This document shows, piece after piece, positions 50,553-58,432 of a DNA stretch of 64,000 nucleotides. The stretch comes from Oscillospiraceae bacterium (GTDB taxonomy: Bacteria > Bacillota > Clostridia > Oscillospirales > CAG-272). The notes under the pieces were generated by a model. It saw only the letters and a list, made by a program, of their open reading frames with translations. It did not search any database and had not been told where the DNA came from. The translations under genes were made by a program, and so were the position numbers. The stretch lies in assembly GCA_015064555.1 (NCBI GenBank), contig SVRZ01000001.1, positions 46,340 to 110,339 on the forward strand, in the 5' to 3' direction. The stretch's first letter is position 1; each line of letters starts with the position of its first letter.

Positions 50553-50577
50553 CATACTTTTGTTCCTATGGTATACT
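50549..50577 (+). promoter_or_regulatory. Sigma-A-type promoter of the three-lipoprotein operon
   Basis: TTGACA (50549-50554), 17-bp spacer, TATACT (50572-50577). The -35 box overlaps the stop codon of the DUF368 gene. Confidence 0.85.
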
Positions 50578-50615
50578 ACACTCAATTGTGCTAAAAAAAG
50601 AAAAGGATTTTGAAA

Positions 50616-51161
50616 ATGAAAAAATTATTAAGTTTATTGTTGCTTATCACTCTCCTTCTCTGCTCATGCGGAGGCGATGATCCCGTTTCGATAACAGAGA
50701 CAAGAGGTGTTGAAGTAGCCAGAGAAGGAATAGATTACGATATAGACTATGTAAAGGTTTCCGTAATCGATGCCGCAAGCGGAAACGGTGCGGTTACGCA
50801 TATGACCTATGATGAATTTTGCGACGAGCTTTCCGAGAGGAAAAAGCTCGGACAGGATATTGAGTTTCGAGTAACGGTAAAATTCACCTCTCGAGTTGAG
50901 CTTCACTCTGCCGAAATATCAACGAAAATATCATTTTGGTCTGAGCAGAAGAGCGAAACGAAAGATTATTTACATCATCTCGGAAACAGAGAGTTTGATG
51001 AAGCACAAACAGTAAAAAACATTCGTCCCGGTGTTCATTATCTTCATTTTGACGGTAAGATAGAAAAGCCGACAGAAGATCAGCCATCGTATGTTTTAAA
51101 CACGATCAATTATTTTGATTCTATAGACGAGCTGAAATTCAGCTTCAAAAAATACGTATAA
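50616..51161 (+). CDS. Uncharacterised lipoprotein (first of three)
   Basis: 181 residues from ATG 50616 with AAAAGGA upstream; a TTG at 50610 is less likely. Signal peptide MKKLLSLLLLITLLL ends in the lipobox LCSC, giving a Cys at about 18. The mature part is acidic and beta-rich in appearance, with no recognised motif. Base composition is lower in GC than the flanking housekeeping genes. Cotranscribed with the next two lipoprotein genes (10-11 bp gaps). Confidence 0.82.
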   Translation: MKKLLSLLLLITLLLCSCGGDDPVSITETRGVEVAREGIDYDIDYVKVSVIDAASGNGAVTHMTYDEFCDELSERKKLGQDIEFRVTVKFTSRVELHSAEISTKISFWSEQKSETKDYLHHLGNREFDEAQTVKNIRPGVHYLHFDGKIEKPTEDQPSYVLNTINYFDSIDELKFSFKKYV

Positions 51162-51171
51162 GGAGTGATAA

Positions 51172-51543
51172 ATGATGAAAAGATTTATTGCATTTTTTGT
51201 ATGTATCGTTATGATGGCTACTATTCTCACCGGATGCATGAAAAAGTACGTTCTTGAAGACGGTCGCGATTATAAGAATCCGTCTCTTTCAATTTCTTAC
51301 GTATCAAGCGAGAAGGTAAAGGTAAGCTTCAGCGCAGAAATTATTTTGGATGAGGATTTTGAAATTATAGCCAATGTTGTTCTGGTCAGTGACGGATGTG
51401 TTATTGCATCTACCGAGCTTAGGCTTAACGGTGAAGGAAAGGGCATCTTCACGGTTGACGAAACGTTAACTCTTACTCACCACAATTACGGTGCTATAAC
51501 CGGATACGTAAACAGTATAAACGGATTTTATTATGATTTGTGA
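51172..51543 (+). CDS. Uncharacterised small lipoprotein (second of three)
   Basis: 123 residues. Signal peptide with lipobox ILTGC, mature start at about Cys 22. The mature part has an alternating beta-strand pattern (VKVSFSAEIILDEDFEI) and a His pair near the end (TLTHHNYG). No known family. It starts 10 bp after the preceding gene. Confidence 0.82.
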   Translation: MMKRFIAFFVCIVMMATILTGCMKKYVLEDGRDYKNPSLSISYVSSEKVKVSFSAEIILDEDFEIIANVVLVSDGCVIASTELRLNGEGKGIFTVDETLTLTHHNYGAITGYVNSINGFYYDL

Positions 51544-51552
51544 GGCTGAGAT

Positions 51553-52557
51553 ATGAAGAGAAAAAAATTAAATCTTTTGCTTGCCGTTCTTCTTATTTCG
51601 GCAATCGCGATGCTTTTTGTATCCTGTGGAAAAGATACATACGTACCAAATGGAGAAATATACGACACGCTACCTCCCTATGATGAATATGAGGGAAGAG
51701 ACACCTGCTCTCATAGAATAAAAGAGGTCTTTGTCAGAACAGATACTTCAGAGACTATAAAGGCATGCACTCTTTGTGGGTATAATTCTGATGGATATCA
51801 CTATTATCATACGTATGATATGATAGACGGTAGTGTTCTCGGAAAATATGAAAAGATCCTCATTAAACTCAATGCGGATTATAATGACAAAACTCTTAAC
51901 ATACGTTCCGACGTTAGCGAGCTTATACTTATAGGAAATGAGGGGCAGACTCTTGACGGACTTCAGATAAACGTTGAGGCAAGACGCTCGGAGCTTACGA
52001 TTTCACTCTCCGATGTTAATGTGATATCCAACAAAACGGTTATTGATGCAGGTAACTGTGATAAGGATATAACCATCAAGACTTACGGCACAAGCAATTC
52101 TCTTACCACAAGAAACGGTAAGGCGGGAGAAGACGGTGAGCTTGTAACCGTTACGAAAAATTATACGTATCAGTATTATGCGAATAGCGGAACAGATGGT
52201 GAAAACGCCGCTGACGTAATCAGAACAGGCGCAAGCATCAGCCTGTGTGCATACTCCCCCCTTGATGTAAAGGCAGGGGATGGAGGTAAAGGCGGAAACG
52301 GTGCCAGCCACAAAAGCGGAAGCATCGGATTTGGTATAGCGAATGGCGGCGGTAATGGCGGTCATGGCGGAAAAGGCGGTTCTGCGGTTGTATATTCCGG
52401 CAATCTTCTGATAATTGAAGGGGAAGACAAAATCACTCTCACCTCGGGAATCGGAGGTAAGGGCGGCAGCGGAGGCAAAAAATATAGCGGTTCCGGCTCT
52501 CTTGTTTACAATTATTCCGACGGTACAGACGGATACAACGGAGCTGACGGAAATTAA
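51553..52557 (+). CDS. Lipoprotein with Gly-rich C-terminal region (third of three)
   Basis: 334 residues. The signal peptide ends in the lipobox FVSC. A short CSH ... CTLCG cluster (about residues 54-78) may bind zinc. The middle part has regular short beta strands (LNIRSDVSELILIGNEGQTLDG), suggestive of a beta-solenoid. The last ~90 residues are Gly-rich with GGxGG repeats (GGKGGNGA, GGNGGHGGKGG, GGKGGSGG) of a type that can build a polyglycine-II-like surface rod. Function unknown. Last gene of the operon, followed by a terminator. Confidence 0.82.
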   Translation: MKRKKLNLLLAVLLISAIAMLFVSCGKDTYVPNGEIYDTLPPYDEYEGRDTCSHRIKEVFVRTDTSETIKACTLCGYNSDGYHYYHTYDMIDGSVLGKYEKILIKLNADYNDKTLNIRSDVSELILIGNEGQTLDGLQINVEARRSELTISLSDVNVISNKTVIDAGNCDKDITIKTYGTSNSLTTRNGKAGEDGELVTVTKNYTYQYYANSGTDGENAADVIRTGASISLCAYSPLDVKAGDGGKGGNGASHKSGSIGFGIANGGGNGGHGGKGGSAVVYSGNLLIIEGEDKITLTSGIGGKGGSGGKKYSGSGSLVYNYSDGTDGYNGADGN

Positions 52558-52616
52558 TCCGATCCTGTTGATTTTAAAAACACCGGGCTTCGGTATTCAG
52601 GTATAATCGAATGAAA

Positions 52617-52659
52617 ACGGCAGAAGTACTGTAAAAACAGTGCCTCTGCCGTACTTTTA
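52617..52659 (+). terminator. Terminator of the lipoprotein operon
   Basis: Stem ACGGCAGA ... TCTGCCGT with an inner ACTGT-AAAA-ACAGT helix, followed by ACTTTT. Confidence 0.82.
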
Positions 52660-52725
52660 TAACAAATTAAAGGAATTAAGGTTGAAAGCCGTTTTGCTAA
52701 AGCTTTTTATTCAATAATAAGAATA

Positions 52726-53673
52726 TCAAAGATCGCTTTTGCATTTTTGCTCAAAATCCCGCAGCGCCTCGACGTATCTTTCTTTATCGGTCGGATAGGA
52801 AACTCCGTGAGCAGCACCCTCTATAGCGACGAGTTCCTTTTTGGTAATGCAGGCATCATAGAGCCTTTCGCTCATAGAGAAGGGAACGAAGTCATCGGAA
52901 TCACCGTGTATGAATATCACGGGAACGCGCGCCTTTTTTACTGCCTCTATAGCAGAGGTTTCGTCTAAGCTGAAGCCGCCATAGATACGCGCACCGAGCT
53001 TGATAAAGGGGTAAACGAGCTTTGGCGGAAGCTTCATCTCGGTAAGTATCTTCCCGATGATCTCGCGGGCTGATGTAAAGCCGCAATCGGCAAGAACAAA
53101 GGAAACGTTCTTCGGAAGCTCCTCATCTGCCGCTGCCATCATAACGGTGGATGCGCCCATTGATATACCCGTCAGATATATAGGCGTGTTCTCTCCGAAG
53201 CGATCACAGACGTATTTTGCCCAGTCAATGCAGTCATGTCTTTCCTTAATGCCGAAGGTGATAACACTGCCGTCACTCGTTCCTGCCGCGCGCTGATTGA
53301 CGAGCAGAGCATTTCTTCCGAGAGCAAATGCTCTCTGTGCTCCGCCGCAGAGGTCGCGCTCTATATGTCCGAGATAGCCGTGGAGCATTATCTCCACAGG
53401 CGCGCCCTTCTTGTATTCGTAATACTTTCCGCGGAGGGTAAGACCGTCACGCGAGGTTATCTCAACGTCCTCATGAGGCAGGGAGCGTGTTTCCTTTATC
53501 CATTTTATCATCCCTTCGTGGAAGGGCTTGTATACCTCGCCTTTAGGCAGATCGTACTCGTCCTTGCCGAGAGGCTTGCGCGGAGCGGAATAGAATACGC
53601 GCCGAAAGCAGACGTAGGATATCGTGAGCACCGCGATGAGGATGACTGCAAGAGATATTGGTATGAAAATCAT
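52726..53673 (-). CDS. Membrane-anchored alpha/beta hydrolase
   Basis: 315 residues. An N-terminal membrane segment (about 4-25) is followed by an alpha/beta-hydrolase domain. The oxyanion-loop motif MLHGYLGH, nucleophile elbow GISMGAS, acid in HGDSDDFVP and His in GAAHGVSY form the Ser-Asp-His triad. It resembles BEM46/YqkD-type hydrolases with broad esterase activity; the real substrate is unknown. The gene stands alone, convergent with the lipoprotein operon. Confidence 0.9.
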   Translation of the reverse strand: MIFIPISLAVILIAVLTISYVCFRRVFYSAPRKPLGKDEYDLPKGEVYKPFHEGMIKWIKETRSLPHEDVEITSRDGLTLRGKYYEYKKGAPVEIMLHGYLGHIERDLCGGAQRAFALGRNALLVNQRAAGTSDGSVITFGIKERHDCIDWAKYVCDRFGENTPIYLTGISMGASTVMMAAADEELPKNVSFVLADCGFTSAREIIGKILTEMKLPPKLVYPFIKLGARIYGGFSLDETSAIEAVKKARVPVIFIHGDSDDFVPFSMSERLYDACITKKELVAIEGAAHGVSYPTDKERYVEALRDFEQKCKSDL

Positions 53674-53781
53674 TTTTTAAAACACCTTCTTTTTTCTCTT
53701 AAAGTACAGGATAATTTTAACACACGCATCAGGAAAAATCAATCACAGATAATATAAATTCATAAATCTTTTAAAAAACAC

Positions 53782-53810
53782 TTGCTATTTTTTAAAACTC
53801 GTTGTAAAAT
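53782..53810 (+). promoter_or_regulatory. Probable promoter of the DUF1294 gene
   Basis: TTGCTA (53782-53787), 17-bp spacer, TAAAAT (53805-53810). Confidence 0.55.
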
Positions 53811-53857
53811 AAAGAGGATGACAATAAAAAAGGAGCGAGATCTTCTCGGTAAAAACA

Positions 53858-54145
53858 ATGGTACTTTTAAAGATAGTTGCGATAGTGCTCGGCGCAATAT
53901 CGGCGCAGACTCTCATTCTCTATATTGCGGATAAGATAAAGGCTAAAATGGGTGCGTGGAGAATCAAGGAAAAAACTCTGCTTCTTTTCTCGTTCTTCGG
54001 CGGCGGACTCGGCGGACTTCTCGGTATGTTCCTGCTTCGTCATAAGACAAGAAAGCTCTATTTCTGGGCAGTCAATATAATAGGCTTCCTTCTTCAATGT
54101 GTGCTCCTGATATATCTTTTTATAAGAGCAAAGTTTCTGATATGA
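53858..54145 (+). CDS. DUF1294 family small membrane protein
   Basis: 95 residues, three hydrophobic segments. The block WRIKEKTLLLFSFFGGGLGGLLGMFLLRHKTRK is characteristic of DUF1294, with the conserved Arg-Ile-x-Glu start, Gly-rich helix and HKTRK loop. Function unknown. Monocistronic, with a strong terminator directly after the stop. Confidence 0.88.
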   Translation: MVLLKIVAIVLGAISAQTLILYIADKIKAKMGAWRIKEKTLLLFSFFGGGLGGLLGMFLLRHKTRKLYFWAVNIIGFLLQCVLLIYLFIRAKFLI

Positions 54146-54146
54146 T

Positions 54147-54193
54147 AAAACATCACCGATGGGTAAAAGATGACCATCGGTGATGTTTTTTGT
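54147..54193. terminator. Bidirectional terminator after the DUF1294 gene
   Basis: Stem AACATCACCGATGG ... CCATCGGTGATGTT followed by T6; also faces the end of the DUF4097 gene. Confidence 0.92.
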
Positions 54194-54226
54194 GTATTTT
54201 GTAAATCAATATTTACAAAAATCGGG

Positions 54227-55135
54227 TTATTGATTTAAAAGCGGAGCCTCAAATGTGATATCTCCCGTGGCAGACCTTATATCACAAAGACCGCCGCTGG
54301 TGCTCTTCGGCACGCTGACCTTACCTGTTGTGCTTCTTGCATAGAATATCATCTCGCAACTTAGTCTTCCGCTGACGTCACCCGTATCGGTTTCGACAGT
54401 GATGCCTGCCGAGGAGAATACATTGAGTGTGACGTTGCCGGTTGCGGTGGAGATATCGGTGCTCTTTTGTACCGAGGAATTTGAAATTGAAAGGTTACCC
54501 GTGTCACTTTCTGCGTTGAGCGACTCGGCGGACGAGTCGATCAGGGAAATGTTTCCGGTATCTGTTTCGATCTCTGCCGCAAGGGCGGTGACCGAATCTA
54601 TCAAAATATTTCCGGTTTCGGTCGATATATCAAGCGCACCCGTGCTTGCACCTGTAAGCGTGATATTACCCGTTTCGGATTCCAGCTCGGTCTTTTTTGC
54701 CTTGAAGCTGTCCTCTATTGCAATATTACCCGTTTCGGTGGATATATCGAACAGATCAAATTCGGTATCCGGAATGTATAAGGTTATCCTGCAGTCCTTG
54801 ATCCTGCTGAATGCCCTTGCGAAGAATCCGGCAATCGATTCATCCTCCATCTCCTCTATAACGAGCGACGTGCCGCTTGTATAGATCATAACAGGGCGTC
54901 TGCTGTTCTCGTTCACCTTCAGGAAAGGCTTATCCGATGCGCGGACTACCTCAATGTCGTATACCTCGGTATCCACCTCTATCGAGGTAATTCCTTCGGG
55001 AATATCCTGTGTCCGCTCGGTTAAGGTGACCGAAAAGATCGAATCGGCGTTGAGCGAGAGAACAAGGAAGATAAGTCCTCCGACAAGCAGAAGCGATGCA
55101 GCGACTATAAGAGAGATCATGATGATCTTTTTCAT
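54227..55135 (-). CDS. DUF4097-type membrane-anchored beta-repeat protein
   Basis: 302 residues. An N-terminal membrane segment (about 5-28) is followed, after a linker, by about nine repeats of roughly 20 residues centred on (S/T)xTG(N/D/K)(I/V), for example ISTETGNIAIEDS, ESETGNITLTGA, ETDTGNISLIDSS and RSATGDITFEA. Such spacing suits a right-handed beta-solenoid. DUF4097/LiaG-like proteins are often linked to envelope-stress responses. It is probably outside the membrane. No regulator gene is adjacent. Confidence 0.87.
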   Translation of the reverse strand: MKKIIMISLIVAASLLLVGGLIFLVLSLNADSIFSVTLTERTQDIPEGITSIEVDTEVYDIEVVRASDKPFLKVNENSRRPVMIYTSGTSLVIEEMEDESIAGFFARAFSRIKDCRITLYIPDTEFDLFDISTETGNIAIEDSFKAKKTELESETGNITLTGASTGALDISTETGNILIDSVTALAAEIETDTGNISLIDSSAESLNAESDTGNLSISNSSVQKSTDISTATGNVTLNVFSSAGITVETDTGDVSGRLSCEMIFYARSTTGKVSVPKSTSGGLCDIRSATGDITFEAPLLNQ

Positions 55136-55222
55136 TTTGTTTTTTATCCTTTCGCAATGCTTTTTCTGACATCAGTATATCATAAAATAAAGAGAAATAA
55201 AAGATATTTAGTAAAAAAATAA

Positions 55223-55251
55223 TTGACTTACCCGAATATTTATGATATCAT
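55223..55251 (+). promoter_or_regulatory. Promoter of the P-type ATPase gene
   Basis: TTGACT (55223-55228), 17-bp spacer, TATCAT (55246-55251). This places transcription start near 55258, which excludes the longest reading frame start at 55261. Confidence 0.65.
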
Positions 55252-55293
55252 ATTTCTTGCTTGAATGATATAAAGAAATACGGTGGTGATATT

Positions 55294-57675
55294 TTGGAAA
55301 ATACGGGAATCGAAAATGCGATTCTTGATGACAAGGGTATACCGATAACCGGACTCAGCGACAGCGAGGCGGAGGTGCTTTTTGAAAGCGGTCTATCCAA
55401 TAAAAACGAAACTAAGGTGGGAAAGAGCTATCTGAAGATAGTTGCGGATAACGTCTTTACCTTCTTCAATATGATATGGGCGATCGTGGCGGCGGTGCTC
55501 ATCGCAGTAGGCAGCTATTCCAATCTGACCTTCCTTATAGTGGTAGTACCGAATACGGTCATTGCCTTGATACAGGAGATCCGCGCGAAGCAGACGGTGG
55601 AGAAGCTCTCGGTCACAACAGATCCGATAGCCACGGTTATCCGAAGCGGCGAGAAAAAGGAGATATTCTCATCTGACATCGTGCTCGGTGACGTTATGTG
55701 CGTTGAAATGGGCAGACAGATACTTTCGGACGGTGTCGTTATATGCGGCTCTGCCGAGGCAAACGAAAGCATGCTCACCGGAGAGTCGAATGCTATAAAG
55801 AAGGAGTCGGGTGACAGCGTGCTTGCAGGAAGCTATCTTGTCAGCGGCGCGATCTGTGTGAGGGTTACCTCGGTCGGTAAGGACAATTACGTTCATAAGA
55901 TAGAGAAGGCGGCAAAGAACTTCAAGGCTCCGTCCTCAAATCTCTTCAAGGAGCTTAATTCGCTTATAAAGTATATAAGCATATTCCTCATTCCCCTCTC
56001 GCTTCTTCTGTTTATAAATAACTACTACGCCTACGGCAAGGATATTATTTCGGCGGTCAATAAGACCTCCGGCTCTATAGTCGGTATGATACCCTCCGGA
56101 GTATTCCTGCTTGTAACGCTTACTCTTTCGCTGAGTGTTATATCGCTTGGAAAAAAGGGAAGCCTTATCCGCGATATGTACAGCATAGAGATGCTTGCCT
56201 CGGCAGACGTTATCTGCCTTGACAAGACGGGAACTATAACCGACGGTACTATGAACGTTACCGACGTTGTGCCGATGAACGATTATCTCCCACACTATAT
56301 AGAAAGAGTGGTTTCAAAGCTCGAAGGCGCAGAGCAGACACTCAACAATACCTCCGAGGCTCTTGTGGAGCGGTTCGGTCAGGATAATAGCGTTGTTATA
56401 GCTGAAAGAATTCCCTTCTCGTCATCGAGAAAATATTCTGCGGCAAGCATTGTGGGCGAGGGCTGCTTCTCGATAGGAGCACCCGGATTTGTAAAGTGCC
56501 CCGTTACCGAGGACATGTCGGTACGTATAGCCGCCTTTGCCGCCGAGGGTAAGCGCGTGCTCCTTCTTGCAAAGCACCCCGAATTAGATGCCGAAGGCGA
56601 GGCGCTTGCCCTTATTGCCATTTCGGATAGAATACGTCCCGGAGCAAAGGATACTATTGAAAAATTCCAGGACCAGGGCGTTACAGTCAAGGTCATTTCG
56701 GGTGATCACGCGGAAACCGTGTCAAATATCGCCGCAAGAGTAGGCATTAAAAATGCGGATAAGTATCTCTCCTGCGAGAGTATTTCAGACGAGGAGCTTG
56801 CTGCTGCGGCAGAAAAGTATGCCGTGTTTGGCAGAGTAACCCCCGAGCAGAAGATACTTCTCATAAAAACGCTTAAGGAGGCAGGACACACGGTCGCCAT
56901 GACAGGTGACGGTGTAAACGATACCCTTGCTCTGAAGGAAAGCGATTGCTCTGTTGCCATGGCAGACGGAAGCGAGGTCGCAAGAAAGGTATCAAAGATA
57001 GTTCTCATGAACTCCGACTTCGGAGTTCTTCCGGACGTTGTCAAGGAAGGAAGAAGATGTATAAACAACGTCAGGATGTCCTCGGTGCTTTATCTGATGA
57101 AGACGATGTTCACCGTGGTGCTATCCGTGTTAAGTCTTATCACCCTTTCAGGTTATCCCTTCGATCCGAAGCAGCTTCTCCTTGTCGAGATGTTCGTCAT
57201 AGGTCTTGCATCGGTAATGCTTACCGTGGAGCCAAACTTCAAGAGGGCTTCCGGCTCTTATATGGCTGCGGTGCTCCGAAAGAGCATTCCGAATGCTGTG
57301 GTTATGCTTATCCCTGTATTTCTCGTCCAGATAATCGGCAAGGGCGATAACTTTTCGCCTTCCGCAGTCAGCGCGATATCCACAATGACGGTGACTCTTG
57401 CTGCATTTCTGAACCTTATCTTCCTCTGCATTCCCTACACCGAATGGCGCATAGGAGTTGTTTCTGCTGTTGGCTCACTCCTGGTTGTGACCTTACCTGT
57501 GTCAATATTTATGCTCGGAGATATGCTACATATAAAGCCCGCATTCGAAAATCCCGTGTTCTTCTCAATAGTTATGGGGATAACACTGCTTCTGGCATTT
57601 ATAATTCATCTGGCACCGAGAATTGCGAGCACAAAGGGGAGCAGGGCGCGGAGCGCTAAAGCTTCCGCGCGATGA
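55294..57675 (+). CDS. Cation-translocating P-type ATPase
   Basis: 793 residues if it starts at TTG 55294, which has GGTGGTG just upstream. The actuator motif is MLTGES; the phosphorylation motif is CLDKTGTITDGT; the hinge region is MTGDGVNDTLALKESDCSVAMADGSE. About eight to ten membrane segments; the fourth has the unusual core GMIPSGVFLLVTLTL. Overall it is close to P2/CtpE-like ATPases that move Ca2+ or other cations, but the ion cannot be read. The last ten or so residues (RARSAKASAR) are encoded by a repeat-element hairpin that has replaced the original end. Confidence 0.88.
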   Translation: MENTGIENAILDDKGIPITGLSDSEAEVLFESGLSNKNETKVGKSYLKIVADNVFTFFNMIWAIVAAVLIAVGSYSNLTFLIVVVPNTVIALIQEIRAKQTVEKLSVTTDPIATVIRSGEKKEIFSSDIVLGDVMCVEMGRQILSDGVVICGSAEANESMLTGESNAIKKESGDSVLAGSYLVSGAICVRVTSVGKDNYVHKIEKAAKNFKAPSSNLFKELNSLIKYISIFLIPLSLLLFINNYYAYGKDIISAVNKTSGSIVGMIPSGVFLLVTLTLSLSVISLGKKGSLIRDMYSIEMLASADVICLDKTGTITDGTMNVTDVVPMNDYLPHYIERVVSKLEGAEQTLNNTSEALVERFGQDNSVVIAERIPFSSSRKYSAASIVGEGCFSIGAPGFVKCPVTEDMSVRIAAFAAEGKRVLLLAKHPELDAEGEALALIAISDRIRPGAKDTIEKFQDQGVTVKVISGDHAETVSNIAARVGIKNADKYLSCESISDEELAAAAEKYAVFGRVTPEQKILLIKTLKEAGHTVAMTGDGVNDTLALKESDCSVAMADGSEVARKVSKIVLMNSDFGVLPDVVKEGRRCINNVRMSSVLYLMKTMFTVVLSVLSLITLSGYPFDPKQLLLVEMFVIGLASVMLTVEPNFKRASGSYMAAVLRKSIPNAVVMLIPVFLVQIIGKGDNFSPSAVSAISTMTVTLAAFLNLIFLCIPYTEWRIGVVSAVGSLLVVTLPVSIFMLGDMLHIKPAFENPVFFSIVMGITLLLAFIIHLAPRIASTKGSRARSAKASAR

Positions 57676-57755
57676 AATTACCTGCGGTAATGAAATCCGA
57701 CAAGGTCGGATGAAATCTGCCGGTGGCAGATGAAATCCCAAGCATCGCTTGGGGG
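57650..57755. repeat. Mosaic of small hairpins joined by ATGAAAT (copy B)
   Basis: Successive palindromes GCGCGGAGC...GCTTCCGCGC, ATTACC-TGC-GGTAAT, CCGACAAGGTCGG, CTGCCGGTGGCAG and CCCAAGCATCGCTTGGG are each joined by GATGAAAT or ATGAAAT. The set overlaps the 3' end of the P-type ATPase gene. A shorter, partly degraded version lies at 9216-9290. Confidence 0.85.
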
Positions 57756-57845
57756 GAGAGGTAGAAAAGGGAACCTTTCGCGGGGAATTATGCTTTTAAG
57801 TAAAGCGGTGCCTTTTTAACTTTAATATGCTTTACATTTATAATT

Positions 57846-57893
57846 AAACACACCTGTTTTGCAAACAATAGGTTGCAAAACAGGTGTGTTGTT
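57846..57893 (+). terminator. Terminator downstream of the P-type ATPase
   Basis: Perfect 18-bp stem (57846-57863 with 57872-57889), loop of 8 nt, then GTTTTG. The core CCTGTTTTGCAAA recurs in the terminator at 63223-63272. Confidence 0.85.
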
Positions 57894-57989
57894 TTGTATA
57901 GACAGGAATTTTCACGCACTTATTCATTGAATATATTCAGCGCACATTTTCTTTATTGTGAATGTTCTATAATATAAGAACGGCGCTGT

Positions 57990-58278
57990 GTTTTGATATA
58001 ACCCCTCAGAACAGACGCTTGAAAAAAAGTTTTCAAGACTGCTTTAAGGGGGTATTTTTATGCACAAGAAATACAGTGTTGAGCAAAAACAGCCAACGGA
58101 CTCTTTCACAAATTGCAGATCTGCTCTCCTTATCCTCCGGGTATCATTTCCCGAGCGCCTTTTTTTAAAAAGTCTGTGTCAGACTTTCGGAATGCAAAAA
58201 AGCCGAGGGTGTATTCCGATGCTATGACGTGCGCCAGACATTTCCTGCGGAATTGCGTGAAATTTGCAGAAAAATAAA
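57990..58278 (+). pseudogene. Possible remnant of an AraC-type regulator C-terminus
   Basis: A frame gives LSQIADLLSLSSGYHFPSAFF, which resembles the AraC-family second helix-turn-helix (xxEIAxxLGFSSxSxFxRxF). It stops at a T7 run near 58161-58167. One base fewer there would continue as KKSVSDFRNAKKPRVYSD, as expected for the end of such a domain. Upstream coding is disrupted and no start or ribosome site is visible. The match is short, so this may be chance. Confidence 0.35.
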
Positions 58279-58316
58279 CAAAATTGTTTAATTTGTATTT
58301 TTTTCACAAAAAGCCC

Positions 58317-58345
58317 TTGTAATATTTTGAGTTATATGTTATAAT
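58317..58345 (+). promoter_or_regulatory. Probable promoter of the SipW-signal surface protein gene
   Basis: TTGTAA (58317-58322), 17-bp spacer, TATAAT (58340-58345). An 88-nt leader follows. Confidence 0.65.
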
Positions 58346-58432
58346 TTCCATCAGAGTATACATATGGTATTGCACATGTGTGTTTAATATTCAAGTTGAA
58401 ACAGATCATTATTTTCTTGAAAGGAACGTATT

